The translations under genes and the position numbers were made by a program. This document shows positions 45,449 through 55,395 of a stretch of 64,000 nucleotides of DNA, in pieces. The stretch lies in contig NZ_FOTQ01000008.1 in the NCBI RefSeq assembly GCF_900114635.1, forward strand, positions 62,001 through 126,000. The letters run 5' to 3'. Within the stretch, counting starts at the first letter, position 1, and each line of letters opens with the position of its first letter. Source of the stretch: Shimia aestuarii. Lineage in GTDB: Bacteria; Pseudomonadota; Alphaproteobacteria; Rhodobacterales; Rhodobacteraceae. The notes under the pieces were generated by a model. That model worked only from the letters and a program-made list of their open reading frames with translations. It was not told the DNA's origin and made no database searches.

Positions 45449-46114
45449 CTAATCCTTGAGGACGCGCTTGGCCAGGGCGCGGGTGACGGGGCGTTTTTCG
45501 CTGAGCGAGAGCTGATCCAGCGCCGCGACCAGTTCCGTGACAGCGACAAAAGAGCGGTCCATGTGCTTGAGCAGGTAGGGGATGGTGTCCGGTGTCGGCA
45601 CGAGCTGGCGGTCGGCGAACTGCTTGGCCAACACCGCCATCAGGAGCATGTCGTCGGGCTGATCCAGCGTCGCCACGGTGGTGCCCATCATGCGGCTTTT
45701 GAGATCGGGCAGCGTCAGCCCCCAGTGACCGGGTTCGCCTTCTCCGGTCAGCAACAGGGAGTGGCCTTCGGCCAGCACGAGATTGTGCAGGTGGAACAGG
45801 GCGGTCTGGGCCCCGGGATCATCGGCAATGGAGGGCACGTCCTCGACCGCGACGGGGCCGGTGGCGAGCGCGGGGATGGTTTCGGCCACAAGTGCGGATG
45901 CCGCGACGATGCGTGCGCCCGAAAGCGCGGCCCAGACATGGGTCAGGTGGGTTTTCCCCGCGCCGCTCGGGCCAGACAGGATCAGCTTGTTCCCCGCCCA
46001 GTTGGGCCAGCTTTCCACCAGCCCCAGCGCCATGGCATTGGCGGGGCTGACGAAGAAATCGTCACGCCCGAGTGCTGCCCGGACGGGCAGGTCGAATGGC
46101 AGTTGTTCAGCCAT
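45449..46114 (-). CDS. hdaA: DnaA-related replication regulator HdaA
   Basis: A 221-residue AAA+ protein of the Hda/DnaA type. The N-terminus EQLPFDL is a clamp-binding motif, allowing it to dock on the DnaN sliding clamp; Walker A is GPSGAGKT (48-55), and the sensor regions follow. There is no DnaA DNA-binding domain 4. Hda with the clamp stimulates ATP hydrolysis by DnaA after initiation. Its position beside ppk1 and the AI-2E-type permease is the common arrangement in Rhodobacterales. Confidence 0.9.
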   Translation of the reverse strand: MAEQLPFDLPVRAALGRDDFFVSPANAMALGLVESWPNWAGNKLILSGPSGAGKTHLTHVWAALSGARIVAASALVAETIPALATGPVAVEDVPSIADDPGAQTALFHLHNLVLAEGHSLLLTGEGEPGHWGLTLPDLKSRMMGTTVATLDQPDDMLLMAVLAKQFADRQLVPTPDTIPYLLKHMDRSFVAVTELVAALDQLSLSEKRPVTRALAKRVLKD

Positions 46115-46118
46115 GGAG

Positions 46119-47192
46119 TCAGTCTTTGTCCTGTTGGTCGACGCTGAGGCCGAGATAGAGCCGGGACGTCATGTATTGGCCAGTGAAGAAACGTGCAAGA
46201 ACCCCGATGGAGGCGGCCACGGGCACGGCAATCAGCATGCCGACAAAGCCGAACAACGCCCCGAAGACCGACAGGGCCAAGAGGAGCCAGACCGGGTGCA
46301 GGCCGACGGAACTTCCGACCAGCTTGGGGGTCAGCACGTTGCCTTCGATCACCTGGCCCACGGCAAAGATACCGGCAACAAGGCCGATCGAGAGCCAGTC
46401 GCCCCAGAACTGGAACAGGGCGAGGCCAATCGCCAATGCGCCGCCGATCAGGGCGCCGAGATAGGGGATGAAGGTCACGAGCCCGGCAATGAAGCCGACC
46501 ACAAGGCCGAATTGCAACCCGACCACCATCAGCGCCACGGCATAGTAGGTGCCGAGGATCAGGCACACGGTGCCCATGCCGCGCACGAAAGAGGCCAGCG
46601 TCAGGTTGATGTCATGCGCCAGCAGACGGATGACCGGGGCATGATCGCGGGGCAGGAGGCGGTCGATCTCGGCCACCATATTGTCCCAGTCCAGCAGCAG
46701 ATAGAAGGCGACCACGGGCACGATCACCAGCAGCATGACGATGTTGATCACCGAAAGCGCCGAGTTCAGGACTCCGGACAGCAACTCGCCGCCGCGCTCC
46801 TGCACCATGGCGCCCAACGAGGCGAGTGATTTGTGGATGACGGAATCGGGCTGGGACAGGCTGGGGAGTTTGGCGGCCACGAAGTTGCGCAAATCGCTGA
46901 ACAGCTCGGGCATGACTTCGACGAGCGCGACGGCCTGATTGATCAGCGTCGGGACCACGGCGAGGATGGCAATCACGAAGGTCAACAGGCAGACAAGCGT
47001 GATGATCACGGTGGCCGTTGTGCGGGAGAACCCCATGTTTTCAAGGCGATCCGCAACCGGATCGAGGAAATAGGCAATGGCGCCGCCCAGGATGAAGGGC
47101 AGCATGATGTCGCCCAGATACCAGAGCGCAACGAAAAAGATAACAGCGGCCAAACTCCAGTATTTGAGCTGGTCGCGCACGGGCAAGGCCAT
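46119..47192 (-). CDS. AI-2E family (PerM-like) transporter
   Basis: A 357-residue inner-membrane protein with about eight helices, beginning MALPVRDQLKYWSLAAVIFF. It has the family motif PVADRLENMGFSRTTATVII and a C-terminal region VEGNVLTPKLVGSSVGLHPV. The family name comes from an AI-2 exporter, but many members are ion antiporters or of unknown function. AGGGGAC upstream supports the start at 47192. It ends 4 bp before hdaA, so they share a message. Confidence 0.87.
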   Translation of the reverse strand: MALPVRDQLKYWSLAAVIFFVALWYLGDIMLPFILGGAIAYFLDPVADRLENMGFSRTTATVIITLVCLLTFVIAILAVVPTLINQAVALVEVMPELFSDLRNFVAAKLPSLSQPDSVIHKSLASLGAMVQERGGELLSGVLNSALSVINIVMLLVIVPVVAFYLLLDWDNMVAEIDRLLPRDHAPVIRLLAHDINLTLASFVRGMGTVCLILGTYYAVALMVVGLQFGLVVGFIAGLVTFIPYLGALIGGALAIGLALFQFWGDWLSIGLVAGIFAVGQVIEGNVLTPKLVGSSVGLHPVWLLLALSVFGALFGFVGMLIAVPVAASIGVLARFFTGQYMTSRLYLGLSVDQQDKD

Positions 47193-47256
47193 GACTGTCC
47201 CCTGTTTGTTTGCATTGAATGTGACCAATCCGGCCGCAGATTCAAGGCCAGAGCGG

Positions 47257-49287
47257 TTAATCGGTTGAGTTAGATCCCGTGACAGGCCCGGTGATCGCCT
47301 CTGTTATGGCAGGGATGAACAGATCCAGCCCCGGCAGGGAGGGGTGGTTTTCATCGCTGAGCAGCAGTTTGCCGTCGCGGATCACGTCACAGGTGGTCGC
47401 GTCGCAGGAGAAATCGGCCGGATCGATCACGGTGATGGCGTTGTCGGGAAGGTCGGCGGCCGCGATGGCGCGGGCAAAGATCTCACGAAGGGGAGTTCCC
47501 AGCGCGTCTTCGTAGGCGCGGGGGAAACCTTCTTTTTCGGGCAGCGGGCTGCCCCACCACATCCGGGTTGCGTAGTAGCGTGGAATATCGACCAGCGGAC
47601 GTGGCGCCGGCAGCACGAGGATCACCTGCCGCCCCTTGGAGATGCGCTGCAACTGGGCGGCAAACAGTTCGACAATGGCCTGTTCCCGCAGGCCGCGGGT
47701 GTTGGGGCCCGATGCGTCCAGCGGTCTGGCATAGACCCCGTCCTCGCCCACTTAGCCGAACATGTTTGGGCCGGTGTCGTTGAACATGTATTTCTTCCAA
47801 TGTGCAAAAAGCACGATCCGGGTGATCTCGGGATGAGCGTCGAGATAGGTTTCCACGAGGTTATTGAACACCGGGCATTGCTGGGCGCGGGTCTGGCCGT
47901 GGATGATCAAGCCCGAGATCGGCATGCAGCTTGACAGGGTAAGCTGGCGGACGGAGTGGCCGCGTTTGGCAAGGTCATCGGCCAGCGGCTCGGCAAGGCG
48001 GGCGGCATGGCTGTCGCCCCAGACGGCAATGGTCTCTGGCTTGTCGGGCCCAAAGCGGCAGGAGGTCGAAAGGTCGACGCCGGGCACTTCGCTGCGCACA
48101 TAGAGGCATTTGCGGTAGGTCGGACCCCAGGATTGGCGCATCGCGAGCACGTCCAGAACCTGGGGCGGCATCCGTTTCGGGTAGCCCTCGGTGACCTCGC
48201 CCCCGATGGCAATCAGCAGGATCGCCAACGCGCTGGCCATGAGCAGGCGCGGTTTGAACCGGGGCAGGGGGCCGGGGGTGCGGAACGGTTGTTCGACAAA
48301 TCGCCAGCTGAGCGTCGCAAGGGCGATCATCAGGGCAAGGATCACAAGCAGCCCCCAGAGGGTTGCGGGCCAGAAGTTCGACGCCTTGAGCATGCTGATC
48401 ACCGGCTGGTGCCAGAGATAGAGCGAATAGGAGATCAGACCCACAAATCGCATGGGCGGGTTGGCCAGCAGCGCGCGCAAAGGGGCTGATGCTTGCGGGG
48501 CCACGAGGATAAGAGCCGTGCCGACCACCGTTGGCAGCGTCCAGAGGCCCGGCCACGGAGCGGCGGGGGGCACGATCCAGAGCCCGGCAAGGATCAGGAC
48601 CAGTCCAACGGCATAGAGAGGTGTGTGCAGGTCGGCGCGCAAGGGGCGGTTGCGCTCGGCCCAAGCGACCATGACCCCGGCCAGCAATTCCCACGCGCGG
48701 GTGTGCAGCAGGTAAAATGCCTCGGTCCGGTATTCGCCGCTTCTGGTGACGGCGAGCGCGAGGCTGATGGCGATCAGGCCAAGCAGCACCGGCGCGATCA
48801 GGCCGGTCCGCCAGCGCCACAGGAGCAGCAACAGCAGGGGGATGATGAGGTAGAATTGTTCCTCGATCCCGAGGCTCCACGTGTGGATCAGCGGGTCCAG
48901 CAGCGCGTCGGGGTTGAAATAGTCGATGCGGGTCAGGAACCAGATATTGGACAGCGACAAGAGCGCGGTCACGGCGGCCCCGCCCATGTAGCGATAGGGG
49001 TGGGGCATCAGGGTGAACCACCCCAGCACCATCACCGCAAGAACCATGACCACCAGCGCCGGCAGGATGCGTCTTGCGCGCCGGGTGTAGAAATTGCGGA
49101 AGCTGAACCGCCCCGCGGCAAGGTCATCAAGGATATTGCCGCCGATCAGGTAGCCCGAGATCACGAAGAACACGTCGACCCCGGCATACCCGCCCGACAT
49201 CTGCTTGAGCCCGATATGGTAGAGCACCACCCCAAGGATGGCGATGGCGCGAAGCCCGTCGATATCGGTTCTGTATGCGCGTGCCAT
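47257..49287 (-). pseudogene. OafA/YrhL-type acyltransferase with SGNH domain, interrupted by an in-frame TAA
   Basis: One reading frame for a two-domain O-acetyltransferase: membrane acyltransferase-3 domain (residues 1-345, YRTDIDGLRAIAILGVVLYH) followed by an extracytoplasmic SGNH hydrolase domain. A TAA at 47752-47754 splits it after 511 residues. The frame continues at once with GTG and 164 further residues that hold the missing SGNH end. The nucleophile serine (WGDSHAARL) is before the stop and the Asp/His pair (SDENHPSLPG) after it, so the truncated product would lack an active SGNH site. It is either a recent nonsense mutation, a readthrough case or a sequencing error. Intact relatives acetylate lipopolysaccharide or exopolysaccharide sugars. 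Confidence 0.85.
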
Positions 49288-49390
49288 GATGGGGCTGCCT
49301 GTCTGTTTGTCGCCTTCTAGCATGGCTGCAGATCAAGGCAATGCCGCCTTGCGCTCGACAATCAGGCGCGGGGCGGCTAGCCCTTTGAGG

Positions 49391-50224
49391 ATGACGCGTA
49401 TCAACGAGTTTTTTTCCGACGAGTCGCCCGAAGGCCGAATGGCCGGGTCGGTCAGCGCGGCGGATACGCTGGCGCAGATCAACCGGATTGCCGAAGCGCG
49501 CACGGTCGAAATGGCCTGGCGCATCGGTATTGAGGCGCTGGGTGCGTTTGGGTTCGAGCGCGTGAACTATGGGTATACCCGCTACCGCGTCGGGGTGGGG
49601 ATCGGTGATCCCGCGGATGCGTTTTTCCTGAGTACCCACGCGCTTGAGGCGATAAAGCACTATCACACCAGCGGGCTCTATCTCAGGAGCGCGGATTTTC
49701 GCTGGGTGCGCGAGAATGTCGGCGCCTGCAGTTGGGGCTGGGTGCGCGAAGAGCGCCGGGCCGGGCGGCTGAGCGCGGATGAATGTGCGGTCATGGACCA
49801 GCTCGGCAGCGGACGTCAACGCGCGGGATACACGGTCAGCTTCCCGGTCAACACGCCGCGCTCGAAGGGGGCAATGGCTCTTGCGGCGCGTGTGGGGGTG
49901 CGCCAGCAGGAGGTGGATGCGCATTGGCTCGCCCACGAGGACGGTTTGATGGCTTTGACGCATGTTCTGCATCTCAAGCTCAGCCAGATGCCCCTGCCGG
50001 TTGACCGGGCGCGGCTGACGGCGCGCCAGAGCGAAATTCTGGGCTGGATCGCGGATGGCAAGGCGATGGCGGATGTCTGTATCCTGACCGGGCTGTCGCG
50101 CAGCGCTGTAGAAAAACACCTGCGCGCGGCGCGCGACCGTCTGAACGTGGAAACCACCGCTCATGCCGTTGCGAAGGTCAGTTTCCTGAACCAGTTGTTC
50201 GTGCAGCACGAAACCGGGGCCTGA
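49391..50224 (+). CDS. LuxR-family regulator with autoinducer-binding-type domain, no luxI nearby
   Basis: A 277-residue protein. Residues about 30-185 resemble the autoinducer-binding domain; residues 210-270 form a LuxR helix-turn-helix (LTARQSEILGWIADGKAMAD, then LSRSAVEKHLRAARDRLNVE). The expected W-Y-D-P-W ligand set is altered: the region reads IKHYHTSGLYLRSADFRWVR, with Phe where Pro is usual, so the ligand may not be a standard acyl-homoserine lactone. No luxI is in the window. The start is unsure: GAGG abuts this ATG, and an ATG at 49439 is an alternative. A 22-bp palindrome lies 35 bp downstream. Confidence 0.8.
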   Translation: MTRINEFFSDESPEGRMAGSVSAADTLAQINRIAEARTVEMAWRIGIEALGAFGFERVNYGYTRYRVGVGIGDPADAFFLSTHALEAIKHYHTSGLYLRSADFRWVRENVGACSWGWVREERRAGRLSADECAVMDQLGSGRQRAGYTVSFPVNTPRSKGAMALAARVGVRQQEVDAHWLAHEDGLMALTHVLHLKLSQMPLPVDRARLTARQSEILGWIADGKAMADVCILTGLSRSAVEKHLRAARDRLNVETTAHAVAKVSFLNQLFVQHETGA

Positions 50225-50258
50225 ACGGGCCTTTATCGGACGGATGGGCCACTTTCTG

Positions 50259-50280
50259 CCAGTGCGGAAATCCGCAGTGG
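50259..50280. promoter_or_regulatory. 22-bp palindrome between luxR and proS
   Basis: The half-sites CCAGTGCGGA and TCCGCAGTGG face each other across AA and match at all but one pair. No T-run follows, so it is not a normal terminator. TTGACA occurs 17 bp further on (50297). It is a candidate operator, possibly for the adjacent LuxR protein. Confidence 0.5.
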
Positions 50281-50539
50281 TTGAAATCCGGGAATGTTGA
50301 CATACTTTTGGTATTCCGTGAGTCGAAGCCGGGCAGCCGGTTTCGGAGTAGCATGTGGTGAGGTCAATTGATCTGGCCGTTCCCGCCGCATTCGCGCTGT
50401 CCCTCTTTCCCCAGAAGGGGGGCAGCGCACCTTTCACCTCCCCAGGATGTATCTTCCGTCAAGGCGGCTCTTGTGCGAGCGGGCGCAAAGCCATAAACGA
50501 CAGGGCGAATGAACCGTCCAAGTGTCGCAAGGAGTGCAC
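50281..50539 (+). other. Long 5' region of proS with a stable hairpin
   Basis: The interval from luxR to proS (315 bp with the palindrome) has no gene that I can support. It contains TTGACA at 50297 without a good -10, and a hairpin whose arms GCGCTG (50394-50399) and CAGCGC (50423-50428) extend with TCCC/GGGG pairs. An AAGGAG site lies just before proS. No T-box or known riboswitch is recognisable. Confidence 0.5.
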
Positions 50540-51877
50540 ATGCGCCTGTCCCGCTATTTCCTGCCCGTGCTCAAGGAAACCCCTGCCGAGGCCCAGATTG
50601 TCAGCCACCGCTACATGTTGCGCGCCGGCATGATCAAACAGGCCAGCGCCGGGATCTATTCGTGGCTGCCGCTGGGCTTCAAGGTGCTGCGCAAGCTGGA
50701 AAACATCGTGCACGAGGAACAAGTGCGCGCGGGCCATATCCCGATGCTGATGCCGACGCTGCAATCGGCGGACCTTTGGCGCGAGTCGGGGCGCTATGAC
50801 GGCTATGGCGAAGAGATGCTGCGCATGCAGGACCGGCACGGGCGCGACATGCTGTTTTCGCCCACGGCTGAAGAGATGTTCACCGACGTGTTCCGCAGCC
50901 ATGTGAAAAGCTACAAGGACTTGCCGCTGACCCTTTACCAAATCCAGTGGAAGTTCCGCGACGAGATCCGCCCGCGTTTCGGTGTGATGCGGGGGCGCGA
51001 GTTCCTGATGAAGGACGGCTATAACTTTGACCTGACCAAGGAAGACGCGCTGCACGCCTATAACCGCCACCTGGTGAGCTATCTGCGCACCTATGAGCGG
51101 ATGGGGCTGCAGGCGATCCCGATGCGCGCGGATTCCGGGCCGATCGGCGGCGATTACACGCATGAATTTCTCGTGCTGGCCGAGACCGGCGAGAGCGAAG
51201 TGTTCTATGACGCAGAGATCACCGATCTGAAGTTCGGTAACCGAGAGATCGACTTTGACAGCGTGGAACAGTGCCAGGCGGTGCTCGAAGAGTTCACCAG
51301 CCGCTACGCCCGCACGGATGAGACCCATGACGAAGCCGTGTTCAACGCGCTGCCCGAAGAGCGCCGCCGCGTGGCGCGGGGGATCGAAGTGGGTCAGATC
51401 TTTTACTTCGGCACGCAGTATTCCGAGGCGCTGGGCGCGACGGTGCAGACGCCGGATGGCAGCAGCGTGCCGGTGCATATGGGCTCGCACGGTATCGGAG
51501 TTTCGCGTCTCTTGGGGGCGATCATCGAGGCCAGCCATGACGACAAGGGCATCATCTGGCCCGAGGGTGTGACGCCGTTCCATTGCGGGATCGTCAACCT
51601 CAAGCAGGGCGACGACGAGGCAGATGCGGCCTGTGAGGCGCTTTACAAGTCGCTGACCGCGCTGGGGCTGGAGCCGCTTTATGATGATCGCAACGAGCGG
51701 GCCGGGGGCAAGTTTGCCACCATGGACCTGATCGGCCTGCCTTGGCGGATCACGGTGGGGCCGCGTGGGTTGAAGAACGGGGTGGTAGAACTCACTTGTC
51801 GTCGTACCGGGGAAAGCGAAGAATTGCCGCCCGAGCAGGCGGTGGAGAAAGTGGCCGCGATCTACGCCGGTTTGTAA
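50540..51877 (+). CDS. proS: Prolyl-tRNA synthetase (short form without editing insertion)
   Basis: A 445-residue class II synthetase that charges tRNA-Pro. It begins [20 protein letters not shown] and has motif 1 around [20 protein letters not shown], motif 2 in [20 protein letters not shown] and motif 3 near [18 protein letters not shown], followed by the anticodon-binding domain (from about residue 345). It lacks the roughly 180-residue INS editing domain of E. coli ProRS, as is usual in alphaproteobacteria. AAGGAG six bases upstream fixes the start. Confidence 0.96.
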   Translation: MRLSRYFLPVLKETPAEAQIVSHRYMLRAGMIKQASAGIYSWLPLGFKVLRKLENIVHEEQVRAGHIPMLMPTLQSADLWRESGRYDGYGEEMLRMQDRHGRDMLFSPTAEEMFTDVFRSHVKSYKDLPLTLYQIQWKFRDEIRPRFGVMRGREFLMKDGYNFDLTKEDALHAYNRHLVSYLRTYERMGLQAIPMRADSGPIGGDYTHEFLVLAETGESEVFYDAEITDLKFGNREIDFDSVEQCQAVLEEFTSRYARTDETHDEAVFNALPEERRRVARGIEVGQIFYFGTQYSEALGATVQTPDGSSVPVHMGSHGIGVSRLLGAIIEASHDDKGIIWPEGVTPFHCGIVNLKQGDDEADAACEALYKSLTALGLEPLYDDRNERAGGKFATMDLIGLPWRITVGPRGLKNGVVELTCRRTGESEELPPEQAVEKVAAIYAGL

Positions 51878-51882
51878 ATTGT

Positions 51883-51909
51883 GCGCCCCGTTGGGGCGCG
51901 CAGGTTTTT
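51883..51909 (+). terminator. Terminator after proS
   Basis: GCGCCCC (51883-51889) and GGGGCGC (51893-51899) pair around GTT; TTTTT follows at 51905-51909 after a short GCAGG gap. Confidence 0.65.
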
Positions 51910-51965
51910 GGGGCCGCCTGGCGGCCCCGTCCGCTTCCAGCGGGAGTATTTCTGGCAAAATGAAG
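51910..51965 (+). repeat. Composite intergenic repeat, copy 5
   Basis: Hairpin GGGGCCGCC/GGCGGCCCC (51910-51928), then the tail GGGAGTATTTCTGGCAAAAT and GAAG (51942-51965). The tail is identical to copy 6 over AGTATTTCTGGCAAAATGAA. It lies between proS and lolC/E, both on the + strand. Confidence 0.8.
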
Positions 51966-52034
51966 TGAATGGGCCGCGCTTGACCATGGTCAGGTGCGCG
52001 CCTAGGGTCGCGCGCAACAAGAACCGGAGCAGAC

Positions 52035-53312
52035 ATGACCGCCCCTTTTGCCCCATTTGAGTGGATGATTGCCTGGCGTTACCTGCGCGCGCGGCGCGCC
52101 GAGGGCGGCGTGAGCGTGATGACGTGGATCAGCCTGATCGGCATTACTTTGGCGGTGTTTGCGTTGATCGCGACATTGTCCGTGCGCTCGGGGTTTCGGG
52201 CCGAATTTGTCGATACCATTCTGGGCGCCAACGCGCATGTGACGATCTATCAGAGCGGATTGGTCAGTGAAGGCGGCAAGGTCGATCGTTCGATTTCCGA
52301 TTTTGACGGGATGGCCGAACGGTTGCGCGCGGTGCCCGGCGTGACGCGGGCCGCACCGCTGGTGAAGGGGCAGGTGATGGCCAACCTGCGCAACCGTAAT
52401 GCCGGGGTGGAAGTTTTTGGAATCCGGGCGGAAAACCTTGCTGAGCTGCCGCGAATTGCCGACCCGGAGACCGGGGATGGCGACATTGCGCGGTTTGGCG
52501 AAGGCATTGCGATCGGCTCGGGCGTGGCGCGGGAACTGGGCGCCTCTGTGGGCGACCGGATCAAGATTATCTCGCCCAATGGCGTGAAAACGGCCTTTGG
52601 CACCTCGCCGCGGGTGAATGCCTATGAGGTGGTCTATATCTTCTCTGCCGGGCGCTATGATATCGATCGGACGCGGGTTTACCTGCCCTTCACCGAGGCG
52701 CAATCCTTTTTCAATCGTGATGGGGTGGCGGACGAAATTGAAGTGATGGTTGAAGTGCCGGAGGCGGTGGACCAGATGGCGGTGCCGCTGATGCGGGCGG
52801 CGGGCGAACGGGCGCTTGTCTGGACGTGGCGGGATGCCTCTGGCGGCTTTCTGAGGGCGCTGGAGGTCGAGGACAACGTGATGTTCATCATCCTGTCGAT
52901 CCTTGTGCTGATCGCGACCATGAATATCGTCTCGGGGCTCATAATGTTGGTAAAGAACAAGGGGCGCGATATCGGCATCCTGCGCACCATGGGATTGACC
53001 GAAGGATCGGTGCTCAGAGTATTCTTTATTTGTGGGGCGTTTACGGGGCTTCTTGGAACCATTTTTGGCGTCATTCTGGGATGCCTTTTTGCGATCTACA
53101 TCGACACGGTGTTCGGATTTGTAAACATGATGATGGGCGGCGGGACGTGGGATCCGGCCATACGAGGCATCTATCACCTGCCTGCGAAGCTCGAACTTGC
53201 CGACGTTTTGAGCGCGGTTTTCCTGTCGCTGGGCCTGTCTTTTGTGGTGACAATCTTTCCAGCACGGCGCGCGGCGCGGATGAACCCGGTGGAGGCGCTG
53301 CGCTATGAGTGA
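52035..53312 (+). CDS. lolC: Lipoprotein-releasing ABC transporter permease (LolC/LolE type)
   Basis: A 425-residue permease of the Lol system that releases mature lipoproteins from the inner membrane to LolA. It starts [20 protein letters not shown], has one membrane helix near residue 35, a long periplasmic domain (55-275) and three C-terminal helices with the FtsX-type [20 protein letters not shown]. Alphaproteobacteria usually carry a single LolF-like permease, so C versus E cannot be told apart. Its end overlaps lolD by 8 bp. The many lipoproteins in this window would be clients. Confidence 0.9.
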   Translation: MTAPFAPFEWMIAWRYLRARRAEGGVSVMTWISLIGITLAVFALIATLSVRSGFRAEFVDTILGANAHVTIYQSGLVSEGGKVDRSISDFDGMAERLRAVPGVTRAAPLVKGQVMANLRNRNAGVEVFGIRAENLAELPRIADPETGDGDIARFGEGIAIGSGVARELGASVGDRIKIISPNGVKTAFGTSPRVNAYEVVYIFSAGRYDIDRTRVYLPFTEAQSFFNRDGVADEIEVMVEVPEAVDQMAVPLMRAAGERALVWTWRDASGGFLRALEVEDNVMFIILSILVLIATMNIVSGLIMLVKNKGRDIGILRTMGLTEGSVLRVFFICGAFTGLLGTIFGVILGCLFAIYIDTVFGFVNMMMGGGTWDPAIRGIYHLPAKLELADVLSAVFLSLGLSFVVTIFPARRAARMNPVEALRYE

Positions 53313-53988
53313 TGTTGTGCTGTCTCTCAAAGGGATTACCAAGCGCTATAATAAGGGCTTGCCGGGCGAAGTGCAGGTGTTGCGCGGGGTGGATCTGCAA
53401 CTGTCGTCGGGCGAGATGGTGGCGCTTGTGGCGCCGTCGGGGGCCGGGAAATCCACGCTTTTGCATATCGCGGGTTTGCTTGATCAGCCGGACGAAGGGG
53501 CGGTTGAAATTGGCGGCGAGGACCTGAGCGGGCGTTCGGACCGGCGGCGCACGGTGGCACGGCGGCGTGATGTGGGATTTGTCTATCAGTTCCACCACTT
53601 GCTGCCCGAGTTTAATGCGCTCGAAAACGTGGTTCTGCCGCAACTGGCCAATGGCGTGGCGGGCAATGAGGCCGAGAAACGGGCGATGGAACTGCTTGGG
53701 CGCGTCGGTGTGGCCGAGCGCGCGACGCATCGGCCTGCGGCCCTGTCGGGCGGCGAGCAGCAGCGCGTCGCCTTTTGTCGAGCTTTGGCCAATAAACCAC
53801 GGGTTTTGCTGGCAGATGAGCCGACGGGTAACCTTGATCCCGGCACGTCCGACCAAGTGTTTGGCGCCTTGATGGAACTGGTGCGCGGTACGGGGCTCGC
53901 GGCGCTGATTGCAACGCATAACATGGAGCTGGCAGCGCGTATGGATCGTGTTTTGCGGCTTCAGGACGGGGTCCTGGTCGACGCCTAG
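53305..53988 (+). CDS. lolD: Lipoprotein-releasing ABC transporter ATPase
   Basis: A 227-residue ABC ATPase. Walker A reads APSGAGKST (43-51), with Ala where Gly is common; the signature is LSGGEQQR, Walker [14 protein letters not shown], and the switch histidine follows in IATHNMELA. It powers lipoprotein release with the permease encoded just upstream, whose 3' end it overlaps. The following YdcZ-type gene is convergent and overlaps its end by 4 bp. Confidence 0.93.
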   Translation: MSDVVLSLKGITKRYNKGLPGEVQVLRGVDLQLSSGEMVALVAPSGAGKSTLLHIAGLLDQPDEGAVEIGGEDLSGRSDRRRTVARRRDVGFVYQFHHLLPEFNALENVVLPQLANGVAGNEAEKRAMELLGRVGVAERATHRPAALSGGEQQRVAFCRALANKPRVLLADEPTGNLDPGTSDQVFGALMELVRGTGLAALIATHNMELAARMDRVLRLQDGVLVDA

Positions 53989-54431
53989 GCCTGCTGCGTG
54001 AGCCAGACGCCGGCCGCCATGAGGCCGATCCCTCCGGCGCGGGCCAGTGAAAGCGGCGAGACCTGCGCGCCGAAGAGGCCGAAATGGTCGATTGCGGCGG
54101 CGGAAATCAACTGACCCAGAAGCACGAAGAAGACCGCGTTGCCGATGCCGAATTTCGGCGCGACCCATGTGATCGAAAGCACGTAAAACGCCACGAGGCA
54201 GCCGCCGAGGAACAGGTGTTTGGGGGCGGCGATGGCGCCCGCCATTCGCGGCAGTTGGCCGCTGGCCCCGGCAACGATGAGGGCCGACAGGAAGGCGACC
54301 ACGAAGAGGATCACGCCCGCGGCCAAGGGCGAGCCGAGGCGCTGACCCAGCGCGGCGTTGAGGGCGGCGAGGACCGGGATGCCGATCCCGGCGGCCAGCA
54401 TGGTGAGGGCGTAGGTGGTTGTCGGGGGCAT
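53985..54431 (-). CDS. DMT-type membrane protein (YdcZ/DUF606)
   Basis: A 148-residue protein with five hydrophobic helices, half the size of EamA transporters. The start ([20 protein letters not shown]) and the segment [20 protein letters not shown] match the YdcZ/DUF606 family of small DMT permeases, which may function as dimers. Substrate unknown. It shares direction with the thioesterase gene 13 bp upstream. Confidence 0.82.
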   Translation of the reverse strand: MPPTTTYALTMLAAGIGIPVLAALNAALGQRLGSPLAAGVILFVVAFLSALIVAGASGQLPRMAGAIAAPKHLFLGGCLVAFYVLSITWVAPKFGIGNAVFFVLLGQLISAAAIDHFGLFGAQVSPLSLARAGGIGLMAAGVWLTQQA

Positions 54432-54444
54432 CGGCGGGCTCGTC

Positions 54445-54858
54445 TCAGGAAGGCAGGAAGAAAGTGGCCGTCGCGGTGGCGACCAGTTTGTCAGACGGCA
54501 TTGCGGTCATCGAGGCGCGGCAGAAGATCAGCGCCTTTCCTGCGCGCACGATCTCGGCGTCGCAACGGATCAGATCACCCGTGCCGGGTCGCAGAAACAC
54601 GGTGTCCAGATTGGTGGTGGCCACCGGTTTGGGTTCGCCAAGGAACCCCATCGCGGCAAAAACCATTGACGTGTCAGCCATTGCCGCCAGCGCCTGGCCG
54701 GAAATGATGCCGCCGATCCGGGCCAGATCGTCGGTAATCGGCATGGTCAGGGTTGCACCTTGGGGCGAGATATCGGTTATGGTCAGGTCAAGCGCCTTGA
54801 CCCATGGGGCAAAGGCGTGTTCGAGCACCGACTGGGCGTCGGCCGGGGTCATGGTCAT
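54445..54858 (-). CDS. PaaI-family hotdog thioesterase
   Basis: A 137-residue hotdog protein, starting MTMTPADAQSVLEHAFAPWV. The central helix IGGIISGQALAAMADTSMVF has the Gly-rich turn and an Asp as in PaaI-type thioesterases, though the HGG is replaced by SGQ, so it may belong to the DUF4442-like or a divergent branch. LDTVFLRPGTGDLIRCDAEI is the paired strand. TTGGAGAC upstream supports this start. Substrate unknown. Confidence 0.75.
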   Translation of the reverse strand: MTMTPADAQSVLEHAFAPWVKALDLTITDISPQGATLTMPITDDLARIGGIISGQALAAMADTSMVFAAMGFLGEPKPVATTNLDTVFLRPGTGDLIRCDAEIVRAGKALIFCRASMTAMPSDKLVATATATFFLPS

Positions 54859-54989
54859 GCGCGTCTCCAAGATGTTTCGCGGCGGCGTGTTGATGCCGAG
54901 AATGGCGGGCGCGGGCGGGGATGTCACGCGCTATGATCGGGATCAAGGTCGGTACAGCGGGAACATGAGACCCTGAGAAAGGGCGCAAG

Positions 54990-55367
54990 ATGGGGAACAA
55001 TGCCATGCGGGCAGGACTGACAGGATGGATCACGGCATTGGGCCTGCCGCTTTTGGTGGTGGCCTGTGGCATCAACGTGGCGCAGGGGCGCGGCGTATAC
55101 GAGCGAAATTGCGTGCAATGTCACGGGGATACCGGATTGGGCGATGGGCCGTTTGCGGACAAGTTGCTGAAGCCGCCCACGGATCTGACGGTTCTGGCGC
55201 GCAATAATGGCGGCACGTTTCCGGCCATGTATGTGACCGAGATCATCGATGGGCATTCGCGGTCTGAAGATTTTAGCGGCGCGATGCCTGAATTTGGCCC
55301 CGGTTTGGGGGGAGAAGAGTTGCAGCTTGGTCCGTTGGTGGATTATCTCGAGACCCTCCAGCGGTGA
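54990..55367 (+). CDS. Small c-type cytochrome, first of three in tandem
   Basis: A 125-residue class I cytochrome c. Heme attachment is CVQCH (C41, C44, H45) and the likely axial methionine is M99 in GAMPEFGP. The N-terminal hydrophobic segment ends LLVVAC, a possible lipobox with C26, so the protein may be lipid-anchored in the periplasm. The next two genes encode close relatives. The electron partners are unknown; no oxidase or dehydrogenase is adjacent. Confidence 0.85.
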   Translation: MGNNAMRAGLTGWITALGLPLLVVACGINVAQGRGVYERNCVQCHGDTGLGDGPFADKLLKPPTDLTVLARNNGGTFPAMYVTEIIDGHSRSEDFSGAMPEFGPGLGGEELQLGPLVDYLETLQR

Positions 55368-55395
55368 GCCGAACGCAGTCAACAGGGGTATAGCT

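Noticed and set aside
50297-50325. TTGACA as a full sigma-70 promoter for proS
   Set aside because: No acceptable -10 box lies 16-18 bp downstream, so I report only the hexamer.
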